The notes under the pieces were generated by a model. It did not search any database. It was not told the origin of the DNA and saw nothing but the letters and a program-made list of their open reading frames with translations. The translations under genes and the position numbers were made by a program. Positions 9,037-19,147 of a stretch of DNA of 64,000 nt are shown here, piece after piece. Source of the stretch: Bacillus sp. (in: firmicutes). Lineage in GTDB: Bacteria; Bacillota; Bacilli; Bacillales; Salisediminibacteriaceae. The stretch covers positions 1 through 64,000 of the forward strand of contig JAJOJL010000050.1 of the NCBI GenBank assembly GCA_021208645.1. The letters run 5' to 3'. Each line of letters starts with the position of its first letter. Positions within the stretch are counted from its first letter, which is position 1.

Positions 9037-10185
9037 CTAATCAATCCTCTCAATAATCGTGGCATTGGCCATTCCGAAGCCTTCACAAATCGCCTGCAAC
9101 CCGTAACGGCCGCCCCGCTGCTCTAACGCATTCATCAACGTCACCATCACCCGCGCGCCACTTGCCCCGAGGGGATGGCCGAGAGCAATCGCTCCCCCAT
9201 ATACATTCAGCTTCTCTCGGTCAGCGCCCATCTCCTTCAACCACACCAAAGGCACCGAAGCAAACGCTTCGTTCACCTCATACAAGTCCATATCAGCTAA
9301 CGTCATGCCAGCCTTCTCCAATACTTTTTTCGTAGCAGGTATGGGACCTGTCAGCATCAATGTTGGGTCTGAACCCACAACACTCCGCGCCACGATCCGG
9401 AACCGAGGTTTTAACCCTAACGCCTCCGCTTTTTCACGGCTCATTAACAGCACCGCCGCCGCACCATCACTAATTTGCGAAGAATTGCCTGCCGTAATCA
9501 CCCCGTCCTCCTGAAAAGCAGGCTTCAACTCACCAAGCTTCTCCAAAGACGTATTTTCCCGTGGCCCTTCGTCATCATTGACCCATTCGTTGATGCCATC
9601 CCCCTTCACCTTCACAGACATGATTTCCTTTTTGAAAACACCATCACGCCTCGCCTTCACTGCCCGCGCGTGACTCTCCAAGGCAAAACTGTCCAATTCC
9701 TCCCGGGACATTTCCCAAATCTCCGCAATCCGCTCTGCAGACAATCCTTGATTGATAATTTCATACTTTTCAGTCAACACAGGGCTGTAGCCTGCATCCT
9801 GCATATTTGAAAACATGGGCACCCGTGACATACTCTCAACACCACAAGCAACGACCACATCCATATCGCCACTAGCTATGGCCTGCGAAGCAAAATGAAT
9901 TGCCTGCTGACTAGAGCCGCATTGCCGATCGATGGTCACACCTGGCACGTGTATGGGAAATCCCGCAATTAGGGCGGCTGTTCTGGCAATATCCGGTGCC
10001 TGCTCCCCCACCTGTCCAACACAGCCTGCGATAACGTCCTCCACTTCCTTCGGGTCAACATTTGCCTTTTTCATGAGTCCAGCAAGGGTTTTTGCCAACA
10101 ATTCATCCGGTCGAATGTGACTTAATTTCCCATTCCGCTTCCCAATGGGCGTTCTAACCGCATCAATAATCACCGTTTCCCGCAT
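9037..10185 (-). CDS. acetyl-CoA C-acyltransferase (thiolase)
   Basis: 382 aa thiolase II family enzyme, cleaving 3-ketoacyl-CoA or condensing acetyl-CoA. Nucleophilic cysteine in DRQCGSSQQA (about residue 87), the GGAIALGHPLGASGAR histidine block, NEAFA, and a C-terminal CEGFGMANA with the second catalytic cysteine. The CEG form of that last motif is closer to FadA5/PaaJ-like long- or ring-substrate thiolases than to classical acetoacetyl-CoA thiolase, so substrate is uncertain. RBS GGAGAGTGAG before ATG 10185. Single gene; lipid genes occur elsewhere in the window (34.3, 57-64 kb). Confidence 0.92.
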   Translation of the reverse strand: MRETVIIDAVRTPIGKRNGKLSHIRPDELLAKTLAGLMKKANVDPKEVEDVIAGCVGQVGEQAPDIARTAALIAGFPIHVPGVTIDRQCGSSQQAIHFASQAIASGDMDVVVACGVESMSRVPMFSNMQDAGYSPVLTEKYEIINQGLSAERIAEIWEMSREELDSFALESHARAVKARRDGVFKKEIMSVKVKGDGINEWVNDDEGPRENTSLEKLGELKPAFQEDGVITAGNSSQISDGAAAVLLMSREKAEALGLKPRFRIVARSVVGSDPTLMLTGPIPATKKVLEKAGMTLADMDLYEVNEAFASVPLVWLKEMGADREKLNVYGGAIALGHPLGASGARVMVTLMNALEQRGGRYGLQAICEGFGMANATIIERID

Positions 10186-10349
10186 AGAAGCTCACTCTCC
10201 TTCACTTGATTCAGGGTAATACTTAATTTATTCGCTAATGACTGACTTTTTCCTGTTAAAAAATCATTTAATATAGTTTGCAAGTGAGGGCGTGCTTAAA
10301 AAGTAACTTTATTTGGCAAGCTAGATATTGCTTAAAAAAATCACTTTGG

Positions 10350-10856
10350 TTAACGGCGACTATTTATTTTTATAATCGTCTCCCGGTTTGGCGGAGGAAA
10401 TCGCTTACTAGGAGACTCTTTCTCTTCAATCATGGAAGTACAGTTAGGACAGCGCAATGCCCTAAGGGGAATATCCACAAAGCAGTATGGGCAATTTTTT
10501 GATTTCGTGGCTTCAACAGGAATTTTCCGAAGCTTGTTCATTTGAATAATGATTAAATAAGCAGCGAAGGCGATAATGATAAAATGCAGAATGGTTTCAA
10601 TGAAATTTCCGTACTTTATCATGACCGCACCTGCCTCTTCCGCCTCCGCGATTGTTCGATAATGCCCTCCTGAAAGATTAATATATAGATTGGTGAAATT
10701 AACTTTCCCTAAGAAAAGTCCTAAAGGAGGCATCATGATGTCCGACACAAACGAGGAAACAATCTTCCCGAAGGCAGCACCAATAATAACGCCAATCCCC
10801 ATGTCCACCACATTTCCCTTAACAGCAAATTCTTTAAATCCTTGGAAAAAACTCAT
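10350..10856 (-). CDS. mscL: large-conductance mechanosensitive channel with zinc-ribbon tail
   Basis: 168 aa. The first ~115 residues are a classic MscL: MSFFQGFKEFAVKGNVVDMGIGVIIGAAFGKIVSSFV forms the pore helix, then an extracellular loop and a second transmembrane helix (FIETILHFIIIAFAAYLIII). The protein then carries CPYC...CPNC spaced like a zinc ribbon (about residues 122-139) and a basic Pro/Arg tail, making it longer than usual (130-150 aa). It releases solutes on hypo-osmotic shock. RBS AAGGAGTAGG upstream. Ribbon function not known to me. Confidence 0.93.
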   Translation of the reverse strand: MSFFQGFKEFAVKGNVVDMGIGVIIGAAFGKIVSSFVSDIMMPPLGLFLGKVNFTNLYINLSGGHYRTIAEAEEAGAVMIKYGNFIETILHFIIIAFAAYLIIIQMNKLRKIPVEATKSKNCPYCFVDIPLRALRCPNCTSMIEEKESPSKRFPPPNRETIIKINSRR

Positions 10857-10940
10857 ATATGGTTCCTACTCCTTTTTAAGGTTTAGTGTCTCTATTCCAA
10901 AGTATGAGGTTGTCCATTATTTATATGACTGATTGCATAC

Positions 10941-10980
10941 AAAAAACCACTGAAAAAGTTGTTTAAACACTTTCAGTGGC
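10941..10980 (-). terminator. terminator of the ger operon
   Basis: CCACTGAAA...TTTCAGTGG inverted repeat; on the minus strand it is followed by TTTTTTG. It sits between the gerC stop and the mscL promoter region. Confidence 0.85.
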
Positions 10981-11006
10981 TTCTACTCCGCACTATATGA
11001 ATGGAT

Positions 11007-12125
11007 CTATCTCAAATTCCCTACCCTTTTTAGTTTTGAAGTTACATCTATATTGATTTCAACGTCAGGGTAAGTTTCTTTCCAATCTAATGCAGTCCAT
11101 TCCCGATAATTCATACTATTCCTAACTTCTCTACCAATTCCTAAAGGGTCTACACCAATTTCTTGAAAGTAATTGATTATACTATTTGCTTCCCCGGTAA
11201 TGTATTCCGAGAGTTTTTCTTCTAAATAATGCTGGTTTTTCTTTTCCATAAGATTTAAATCCCCAGAGTATTCTTCGATGGACATTTCTAACTTCAACTG
11301 GAGATGTACAGTAATGGTACCTGCCTCTCCATGATGAACATCTACTTTTTTTTGATTGTTTATGATTGTAACAGTGAAATACGATGGATACTCGTTTTCA
11401 GATTCTCCACTGTTCCCTTCAGAGGGGAGGTCAACAGAAAATTCTCCCCCCTTAAAATTATCAAGGAATAATAAAAAGATCTTACTGTTACTGGGGTTTA
11501 TTCTTCCTTTATACTTATCCCCATTAAATAATGCTAGTCCGTCTAAAATAATTTCTTTCTTTCCTTTTTTTATCATCGGTGCTACTGGGTCAATTCCGTC
11601 ATCATAATAATCTCGCATAAACAGATGTAACGTTGCATCACTTATATTATAATGATCTATTTCTCTTTGAATCATATATGTTATATAGCGCTCTGTTCTC
11701 GGATGAGCTGGATAGTCAATCGTTAAAAGTTCTTTCGGACTGCCATCAACGATAATCACTTTCACCCCTAACCCAACAAAGGGATCCCTAACTAAAGTGT
11801 CCATCGGTTTTACTAAGCCCTTCTCTGCCATTTCTTTGCTATATAGTACATTCGTGAGTTGCCCATTGACTAGCTTTCTTTCCGTTCTTCGTTCTAAATA
11901 CTGTATTGCATTTCGCGGATTCTTTACAACGACAGAATGCACTTCCCTATCTTTTACTGCTTCAGTTGAAACTTGAGGAACACCAATGGTAACCTCAAAC
12001 TCTCCATCATTTAATTCATATCCGATACTATGAATAAAACCTAATTCTTCAATAATTCGCTCATAGGAACATCCACATACTACTAATGTGATGGATATCA
12101 AAAGAAGATGTAATCTTTTAGCCAT
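11007..12125 (-). CDS. gerC: Ger(x)C-type spore germination lipoprotein
   Basis: C subunit of a spore germinant receptor in the inner spore membrane. 372 aa with signal peptide and lipobox-like VVCGC (lipidated cysteine near residue 19), then the typical GYELNDGEFEVTIGVPQ beginning, YLERRTERKLVNGQL and a C-terminal domain ending in EINIDVTSKLKRVGNLR. Overlaps gerB by 8 bp, so translation is coupled. Which receptor (GerA, GerB, GerK or another) cannot be told, so the symbol is generic. Confidence 0.9.
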   Translation of the reverse strand: MAKRLHLLLISITLVVCGCSYERIIEELGFIHSIGYELNDGEFEVTIGVPQVSTEAVKDREVHSVVVKNPRNAIQYLERRTERKLVNGQLTNVLYSKEMAEKGLVKPMDTLVRDPFVGLGVKVIIVDGSPKELLTIDYPAHPRTERYITYMIQREIDHYNISDATLHLFMRDYYDDGIDPVAPMIKKGKKEIILDGLALFNGDKYKGRINPSNSKIFLLFLDNFKGGEFSVDLPSEGNSGESENEYPSYFTVTIINNQKKVDVHHGEAGTITVHLQLKLEMSIEEYSGDLNLMEKKNQHYLEEKLSEYITGEANSIINYFQEIGVDPLGIGREVRNSMNYREWTALDWKETYPDVEINIDVTSKLKRVGNLR

Positions 12126-13213
12126 TACTAGTCTCCTTTTTTACTTTTTGAGAATTTTGAGAAAGTAGAAGGAAATACAATAACGTCGGTAAGGCGAAAG
12201 CCAAGAATATATCAACGTAATTTAAATATGTATTCCAAAGAGTTATATCACGATTTAAATTCACAAACGAAGCCGTAACATGGGGTATAGCTAAGGTAAG
12301 AAACAACAAAAATGAAGGATTGACTCGCTTAAAAGATTTCTTTTAACATCTCGAATGCTCCCCAGTAATACATCACCTTTGTTACTAGCATCTTTAATAC
12401 AAAAACACTAAAAATAATATTTTCTAACCTCTCAATAATTGGAGTTTCAATAAACTTCATAATACTAATAAGCGGATAGATAATTGCTTTCAATTGATCA
12501 AAACTAAAAAATCCGTACGATACAATACATATTCCAAGGTAGATAAATAATGTAAACGAATGTCCTAAAAAAATACCCTTAAATAATTTCGTTGTCCTTG
12601 TAATATAGGGGAACAGGAGTAGAGTAAACTGATATCCTAGAAATCCAGAGAATATTTCCATACTGCCCTTCACCATCTCGGTGTCCCCCTGTAAAATAAA
12701 AGGAGTGAATCGTGAAAATTTGAATTCAACTAAATGAAAGCCAAGAAGAAAAATAGTCCATACCGTCAAAATAAAAAACATGGACGAAGCGTGGATGATG
12801 CTATGAATTCCTTTTTTTAGTAGTAAGAACGCTAATGTTCCTGTAATCATAAGAAGGAGATTGGATGATACAGTCGTAAAGGCCGTCATTTGGACCATCA
12901 TCATATATTCTTTTCCGATAAAAATGCTTGTGTGTGACCAGACGAGGGCAATAAGAAAGTAAGCAGGGTAAAGGATATACTTTGGAATGGAACTACTTAA
13001 AATTGCAAAGATGGATTGCCCCTCTCCTTTTCGGAAAACTAAAATAATTAGATAAATGTTGGAAAGGGCAAGAAAGTATACAGGAAAAAGAGAAAGCCAT
13101 CCATTGGTACCAAAGTACTCGGCCGTTATTCTAGCTAAAGAAAATAGCGTTACAGCTGATTGAGTCATATAGATGAGGATGGCAATATTAATATAGTGGA
13201 CCTCTTTTTTCAT
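12118..13213 (-). CDS. gerB: GerAB-type germinant receptor permease subunit, one frame break
   Basis: About 364 aa membrane protein of the APC-like GerAB family that binds or channels the germinant. The track splits it into 12329-13222 and 12118-12309. The break is at a four-base run (12331-12334): with one base fewer the sequence reads EIFKRVNPSFLLFLTLAIP continuously, giving the normal family length and ten hydrophobic segments. Start chosen at ATG 13213 (MKKEVHYINIAILIY), since the AAGGA ribosome site abuts the earlier ATG. Lies 23 bp after gerA. Confidence 0.87.
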
Positions 13214-13236
13214 TTCTACCATTCCTTATTCCATAC

Positions 13237-14675
13237 TCATGTCGATTTTTTGTTGGACAATTCCTTAGAAATCATATGCTCCTTATACGGTCCCCTAATA
13301 ACGGTATCTATCCACGCTGTCTTTTTATAAGGAGATATGGGAGCCATGTATGGCTTTTTTAAATTCGACAACCCTGACAAATGTATTACAATCAGTCCGA
13401 TCCCTATCATCATTCCAAAGTTCCCCAATATTCCAGCTAAAAGAATTAGTACAAAACGAGCAAGCCGCAAGGATGTACTCATTATATAGTTAGGAATAAC
13501 AAAGGAAGCCAATGCTGATACGGCCACCACAATTATAAGAATGTTACTTGTTATACCTGCATCAACAGCAGCTTGTCCAATAACAATACCTCCGACAATC
13601 CCAATGGTTTGCCCAACCTTTGTTGGTAACCTAGCACCTGCTTCTCGTAGTAACTCCAGTGTAAATTCCATAAATAATGCTTCGTAAATTGGTGGAAAAG
13701 GTACTTCCATTCTTGAAGTCGCCATGGAAATCAATAAATCCTCCGGTATCATGTCATAATGGTATGTAGCAACTGCAACGTATAAGGGGGTGAAAAATAA
13801 AGTAATAAACAAAGCAAAAAACCGGATAATTCTAATGGAAGATGCAATTACCCATCTTTGGTAATAATCGTCAGGAGAATGAAAGAAATCGAAAAAGCCG
13901 GTTGGTGCACTAAACATATTAGGACTCCCGTCCACCAAACCGACCACTTTCCCTTCCAACAATTTTGAAACGGCAGTATCAGGCCTTTCTCCTGTTTGGA
14001 ATTGGGGAAAAATCGAGTTAGGAGAATCGTCAATCAACTGAACTAGCATATTCGTATCTTGGATACCCACAATTTCTAAATTAGATATCCTATTTTCTAA
14101 CTCTTTTTTTATTTCCAAATCCACTAATTCGTCTACATACAACAAATAAACATCTGTTTTCGTTAATCTCCCTACTTGCATTCTGACAGCTTTTAAATGT
14201 GACGTCTTGAGCCTATTTCTTATTAAGGATATATTGGTTACAGCATTCTCTATAAAGGAATCATGAGGACCATTAATAACTGTTTCTGTTTCACTTCTTT
14301 CCACAGAACGCACCTCAGGTCCTGATACATTCACTACCCAAGTATGTTCATTAAAAAAAAATTGCTGTTTTGCCACTCAATATTTCTTCAATCACTAATT
14401 CCAAATCATTAATCTGTTCAAACGATTTTCTTCGAAACAATCCATTTATTTCTTCTGGATTAACTCTTGTAAGTGGCAAAACGACTTCTCTCTCTAGTTT
14501 TTCCTCACTGACCATATGTTCAAAATACAAGATATCACAATCGATTTCAGGATAACGTTGATGAGTTAATGTCACTGCAGAATTCAAAATTTTTTTATTA
14601 ACGCTTTGTAAACTCGGAATCTCAGGTAAGTGTACTTTTTGAACGGGTAATTTCTAATGAGTTCTCTTTATTCAT
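13237..14675 (-). CDS. gerA: GerAA-type germinant receptor subunit, two frame breaks
   Basis: A subunit of the germinant receptor, about 478 aa when repaired. The track gives 13237-14376 and 14351-14587. The break between them is an A9 run (14353-14361; one base fewer gives ILSGKTAIFFNEHTW). A second break at T5 (14636-14640) hides the true N-terminus: with one base fewer the frame runs from ATG 14675 (MNKENSLEITRSKVHLPE), which has an AAAGGGAT ribosome site. Family blocks LVDGSPNMFSAPTGFFDFF, RMEVPFPPIYEALFMEF, GGIVIGQAAVDAGI and membrane helices are intact. Confidence 0.88.
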
Positions 14676-14781
14676 TAATATCCCTTTCAATTTCTGCCAC
14701 ATAACGATACCATTACCCCTTCAAATTGATTTACATATTATCCTTGTAATCCTTAAAATACGTTTTAAAGTAAAATTTTAT

Positions 14782-15621
14782 TCAATTCTCCGCATCAAAA
14801 TTAGTTGGCTTTGTTAGTGGACAACCGGGAAGATTGTAGATTTCTGGTTCAAAGTATGCGAGCTTCCTTAAGAAGTAGCAAGTTTCTGTAAAATGATGTT
14901 CAATAAAACGGAGGGTCAACCGACTTAATACTTCATCTTTCTTAAACCTTTCCCAAACAGTTGTAACAAAAGCATTTAAGGCAACAATACTTTCCGCTAC
15001 CTCCCGAGCGAACAATCGTTGAGCCGGAAAACCTGGGTTGGTAAATCGCAAATAATTACGCATATGATGATTTCTTACCATGTGGCTCTGAAATATCTTA
15101 ATAAACCCATTTGTTTTTTCATGAAGAGGGCCTTCTACAGGATCAAGGTGATTTTGAAGGAGCAAGGCATGACCAAGTTGATCCTCGAGCCATAAATCCA
15201 TTAAATCAACTAAAGGCAACTCTACTGGTTGCTTCCCTTGAATTAAATACTCTAGTAACCTCAAATATTCTTGATTTTCACCTAAAGTGCCGTTGAAGTA
15301 TGTTGGAGTTAACTCAATATTAATTTCATTTAAAATACGTAACTGCTGTATATGGCCCTCAAACTGATAATACCCATGTGCTATCGGATGAACTTCTCTT
15401 GAAAATTCAGTCATCTCTCTTGATGTAGCAGATAATGATGGGCTAATATTACTTAATTTTTGTCTTAGTGCTTTAAAGCTACTCACATACTGTTTGGCAA
15501 TTTCAACATACTCCGTTTCTGTAGGAGATAAATAATCCCTTACAAATATTGCGTGATCTTCTAATACCTCAATCCAAAACTGATGTTCCTCCCACACTGT
15601 AATAAATGGATTTGTGCTCAC
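14782..15621 (-). CDS. DUF2935 family protein (paralogue 1)
   Basis: 279 aa. Built of two four-helix-bundle-like halves, each starting with an acidic/His motif: EEHQFWIEVLEDHAIF at the N-terminus and DQLGHALLLQNHLDP in the middle; HHFTETCYFLRKLA closes the protein. These E/H pairs suggest a ferritin-like metal site (inference from pattern). The family is confined largely to spore-forming Firmicutes; function unknown to me. GTG start with GGAGGGG ribosome site. A paralogue lies at 26271-27080. Divergent from the FAD/Rieske gene. Confidence 0.85.
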   Translation of the reverse strand: MSTNPFITVWEEHQFWIEVLEDHAIFVRDYLSPTETEYVEIAKQYVSSFKALRQKLSNISPSLSATSREMTEFSREVHPIAHGYYQFEGHIQQLRILNEINIELTPTYFNGTLGENQEYLRLLEYLIQGKQPVELPLVDLMDLWLEDQLGHALLLQNHLDPVEGPLHEKTNGFIKIFQSHMVRNHHMRNYLRFTNPGFPAQRLFAREVAESIVALNAFVTTVWERFKKDEVLSRLTLRFIEHHFTETCYFLRKLAYFEPEIYNLPGCPLTKPTNFDAEN

Positions 15622-15816
15622 TCCATCCCCTCCTTGATTTAATCCCTCTAAACCATTGTATTCGTGTTGAGGAATTTAATAATATATGTTGGCAAATTCT
15701 TTAGTAATCTATTGAGAAAGTACATTCGGTTAAAGCTCTCCGTATAGAAACGGAAGTATTGCCTAAAAATAAGAGGAATATATTGTATTTTTCTGCTTGA
15801 AGGAGGATTATCTCAA

Positions 15817-17388
15817 ATGGATCATAATGTACATAATTACGAAGGCTTACCGAAATATCCCGAGTCCTACTGGCTCGAGTCCACAAAACAGCAAAGCTTC
15901 CCACCTGTAACAGAAGACGCAAAGCATTATGATGTAGTCATTGTCGGAGGAGGTATTACAGGCATCACCACCGGCTATCTTCTTGCTAAAGAAGGAATCA
16001 AAACAGCAATCATTGAAGCAACTAGAATAATGAATGGGACAACTGGCCACACGACTGCAAAAATTACGGCCCAGCATAATCTCATTTACGACGAACTAAT
16101 TCAGCATTTCGGCGAGAGTTTTGCCAAAACGTATTACGAAGCAAATAACAAAGCTCTCGAGTTCATTCGCGCAACCGTAAAAGAGCACAACATCGATTGC
16201 CAGTTTGAGGAGAAGGACGCGGTCCTCTACGGGGCGACAGATAAATCCGTCCGTAAACTGGAAAAGGAATACAAAGCGTATCAAAAGCTAGGTATACCGT
16301 CAGAATTAACGGAGTCTCTTCCCTTTGATGCTGACGTGCAAAAGGCATTGGTCATGAAAAATCAAGCCCAGTTCCATCCAACTCAGTACTTAAGCGCAAT
16401 ACTAGATCAATTCCTAAACAACGGAGGTACTATCTTTGAAGGGACAACGGCCGAGAGTATTGTAACTGAATCCCAGAGCGGGGAAGACCGGCTCATCATC
16501 GATACGCATGATGGTCATACAATTTCTTGTCACAAGGTCCTGTCCTGCTCCCATTTTCCTTTTTATGAGGGAGAAGGCTTTTATTTCATGCGTATGCATC
16601 CAGAACGGTCGTATGTGGTGGCGGCAAAAACGGATATTGAATCCCTCCCTGGCATGTATTTGAGTGTGGACAGCCCAAGTCGTTCGGTGAGAACGGTGAA
16701 AATAAACGGGGAAACCCACCTCCTCCTTGGGGGAGAAGGGCATAAAACGGGGCAAGGGGAGCCAGAAATGAAGCATTACGAAGCTCTCAAATTTTTCGGC
16801 CAAGATGTTTTCCAAGCGACGGAATTCCCTTACCGCTGGTCGGCCCAGGATCTCTATACTCAAGACAACGTCCCTTACATCGGACCCGTGTCTGCTAATG
16901 AAACAAATATCTTTGTGGCGACTGGCTACCGGAAATGGGGAATGACCACGAGTACCGTCGCCGCCCATATTCTAAAAGACTATGTACTAGAAAAAGATAC
17001 ACCAGAAATGGAGGTATTCTCCACAGAGCGGTTCCATGCAGACCCTAGCTTAAAGCATTTCTTCAAGGAAAACTGGAATGTGACGAAACAATTTGTGAAG
17101 GGCAAGCTGGAACTCACCCGTAAAAAGCCGGAAGACATTCAGCCTGGCGAGGGGGATGTGGTCATTATTAACGGTAATCGCTGTGGCGCGTACCGTGAGG
17201 AAGACGGCACCCTCTATTGCGTGGATACGACGTGCAAGCATATGGGCTGTGAAGTGGAATGGAATAGCGGTGACCTTACGTGGGACTGCCCGTGCCACGG
17301 CTCCCGCTATGATTACAAAGGAGAAGTGATGGAAGGTCCTGCAAAGGAAGGACTTCGCAAAGTGGAGCCTGATGAGAAGCTAAGTTAA
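15817..17388 (+). CDS. FAD-dependent oxidoreductase with C-terminal Rieske domain (YhfW-like)
   Basis: 523 aa. N-terminal DAO-type flavoprotein with Rossmann motif DVVIVGGGITGITTGYLLA (about residues 33-51), TTGHTTAKITAQH, and a C-terminal [2Fe-2S] Rieske domain from about residue 440: CKHMGCEVEWN and CPCHGSRYD provide the two Cys-His ligand pairs. This fusion corresponds to B. subtilis YhfW; substrate unknown. Preceded by GAAGGAGGATTATCTCA. Transcribed alone, followed by a terminator. Confidence 0.92.
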   Translation: MDHNVHNYEGLPKYPESYWLESTKQQSFPPVTEDAKHYDVVIVGGGITGITTGYLLAKEGIKTAIIEATRIMNGTTGHTTAKITAQHNLIYDELIQHFGESFAKTYYEANNKALEFIRATVKEHNIDCQFEEKDAVLYGATDKSVRKLEKEYKAYQKLGIPSELTESLPFDADVQKALVMKNQAQFHPTQYLSAILDQFLNNGGTIFEGTTAESIVTESQSGEDRLIIDTHDGHTISCHKVLSCSHFPFYEGEGFYFMRMHPERSYVVAAKTDIESLPGMYLSVDSPSRSVRTVKINGETHLLLGGEGHKTGQGEPEMKHYEALKFFGQDVFQATEFPYRWSAQDLYTQDNVPYIGPVSANETNIFVATGYRKWGMTTSTVAAHILKDYVLEKDTPEMEVFSTERFHADPSLKHFFKENWNVTKQFVKGKLELTRKKPEDIQPGEGDVVIINGNRCGAYREEDGTLYCVDTTCKHMGCEVEWNSGDLTWDCPCHGSRYDYKGEVMEGPAKEGLRKVEPDEKLS

Positions 17389-17431
17389 TATAGCACCTCT
17401 CCCCTCCATCAATGATTAGCCTACAACATTT

Positions 17432-17464
17432 AAGCAGATGCTTTCTCCATGGCATCTGCTTTTA
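17432..17464 (+). terminator. terminator of the FAD/Rieske gene
   Basis: AAGCAGATGC - 10 nt - GCATCTGCTTTTA, perfect 10-bp stem, 43 bp past the stop. Confidence 0.85.
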
Positions 17465-17545
17465 TCGTTTATTCATGACCCCATGTCCATGATACAATGA
17501 ATGCAAGACGAGATACAGATTGTGTAGACAGGAGGACAATTATTA

Positions 17546-18715
17546 ATGATTCGGGAAAAAATAACAGCCTTCGTTGAAGAGAATCGGGATGAGTTTTTCC
17601 AAATAAGCCAGTACATAGGCAATAATCCTGAGCTTGGGAACGAGGAATATAAAGCTTGCAAGGCGTTGACAGAAGCGTTAGTGAAACACGGCTTTACAGT
17701 TAAAACAGGAGTTGTGGAGCAGCCGACAGCTTTCGAAGCTTTTTATGACAGTGGGAAGCCAGGCCCTCATATCGGCTATATGTCAGAATACGATGCCCTC
17801 CCTGAGGTGGGACATGCGTGCGGCCATAACCTCATTGGCACGATGGGCATTGCCGCCGGGATTGCCTTAAGTAAAGTGGTGGCAGAAACGGGCGGTGCCG
17901 TTTATGTGTATGGTACCCCTGCGGAGGAAACTCGCGGTGCAAAAGTGACGATGGCCGACGCAGGCGTATTTGACCATTTGGACGTAGCCATCATGGCTCA
18001 CCCAAGCAGTTCTTATGTGAAAAGTGGTTCCTCCCTGGCAATGGATGCGATCCAATTTGAATTCCGCGGAAGATCGTCCCATGCGGCGGCAGCACCAGAA
18101 GAAGGAATCAATGCCCTCGATGCAGTTATTCAAACCTTCAACAGTATTAACGCGTTAAGGCAGCACGTCACTTCAGATGTGCGCATTCACGGAATTATTA
18201 CGGAGGGCGGTAAAGCGGCCAATGTGGTGCCTGATTATGCAGTTGCTCAGTTTTACGTGCGCGCAAAAAAACGGAAGAACTTAAATAAAGTAGTGGAAAA
18301 AGTGGTGGCATGTGCTGAAGGTGCCGCAGTTTCAACAGGGTCGAAGCTGTCCATTTCCAATTACGAATACTCTTACGACGATATGATCACAAACGAAGTC
18401 TTATCTGATATGTTTACGGAAAACTTAGTGGAGTTAGGTGTTAAGCCTGAGGATATTGGTGAAAAAGCAGGTGGCGGATCGTTGGATATGGGAAACGTTA
18501 GTCAACGGGTACCATCCATTCATCCGTATATTAAAATCAGCGAGACACCAATTATCGCTCACACCCATGAATTCCGGGAGGCATCTTTAAGTAAGCGGGG
18601 ATTTGAAGGAATGGTCCTTGCAGCAAAGGTTATGGCCTTAACCGGATATGATGTGTTGACTGCTCCAGAGTTGCTGGAAAAAATTAAAGAAGAGTTTAAT
18701 AACAACAAGTTTTAG
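17546..18715 (+). CDS. M20 family amidohydrolase / peptidase
   Basis: 389 aa zinc amidohydrolase of the M20 family (AbgB/ama/hippurate hydrolase side). EYDALPEVGHACGHNLIGTMG carries the metal-binding His and catalytic acid; GTPAEETRGAK gives the glutamate pair; the lid domain has FRGRSSHAAAAPEEGINALD. The family removes acyl or aminobenzoyl groups from amino acids or cleaves small peptides; exact substrate is not visible. RBS AGGAGGAC. Monocistronic; an element remnant and a bidirectional terminator follow. Confidence 0.9.
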   Translation: MIREKITAFVEENRDEFFQISQYIGNNPELGNEEYKACKALTEALVKHGFTVKTGVVEQPTAFEAFYDSGKPGPHIGYMSEYDALPEVGHACGHNLIGTMGIAAGIALSKVVAETGGAVYVYGTPAEETRGAKVTMADAGVFDHLDVAIMAHPSSSYVKSGSSLAMDAIQFEFRGRSSHAAAAPEEGINALDAVIQTFNSINALRQHVTSDVRIHGIITEGGKAANVVPDYAVAQFYVRAKKRKNLNKVVEKVVACAEGAAVSTGSKLSISNYEYSYDDMITNEVLSDMFTENLVELGVKPEDIGEKAGGGSLDMGNVSQRVPSIHPYIKISETPIIAHTHEFREASLSKRGFEGMVLAAKVMALTGYDVLTAPELLEKIKEEFNNNKF

Positions 18716-18730
18716 AAAAAAGCTATTTTA

Positions 18731-18781
18731 ACGTTGATTGTTGATTTTCTCTTCAGGAACTCCCTTTCTGCGTACAACGCC
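18731..18781. repeat. remnant of the MITE-like family
   Basis: TTGATTGTTGATTTTCTCTTCAGGAACTC...CTTTCTGCGTACAACGC matches the left interior of the 232-bp element (TTGATTTTTGCTACAGGAGCTCGCTTTCCGCGGGCAACGC), with decay. About 50 bp remain. Confidence 0.6.
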
Positions 18782-18816
18782 TATAAATATGAACAATAGC
18801 CACTAACATAAGCTAG

Positions 18817-18868
18817 AAAAAAGTCTGCCTAAACCAGGGTTAAACCCTAGGGGAGGCAGACTTTTTTT
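18817..18868. terminator. bidirectional terminator
   Basis: AAAAAAGTCTGCCT...AGGCAGACTTTTTTT with an inner AGGGTT/AACCCT pairing; A run on one side and T run on the other. Ends the M20 gene; the ~280 bp beyond it up to hom hold only the hom promoter. Confidence 0.88.
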
Positions 18869-19059
18869 CTACCATGACCAAAGCATCGTATTCAAGCAAC
18901 TTTACTTGCCATAGCACCTACAACCTTACTTAATAGAAAATATTTTTCACCAAAACTACTTTAACCTTATTCCTTACGTCCCAAGAGTGATTGCGCTTAC
19001 AGTTTTTCCGAAGAGTGACCATATTGCAGAAACCCTTCACACAACAGGCTTTTTTAGGG

Positions 19060-19088
19060 TTGTAAAAACCATTGGCAAAGACTATAAT
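19060..19088 (+). promoter_or_regulatory. probable sigma-A promoter of hom-thrC-thrB
   Basis: TTGTAA, 17-bp spacer, TATAAT, ending 59 bp before the hom ATG. No T-box leader or other riboswitch was recognised in the short leader. Confidence 0.65.
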
Positions 19089-19147
19089 GTCTTTTATATA
19101 TAAACACATGTGCGCGTAGGATAAACAAAAGAGAGGGAGAGAGTGGA

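Noticed and set aside
10278-10502. 74-aa ORF antisense to mscL
   Set aside because: Shadow of the mscL C-terminal coding region; no ribosome site.
18869-19147. T-box leader before hom
   Set aside because: No specifier hairpin or UGGN antiterminator bulge recognised; the leader after the promoter is too short.
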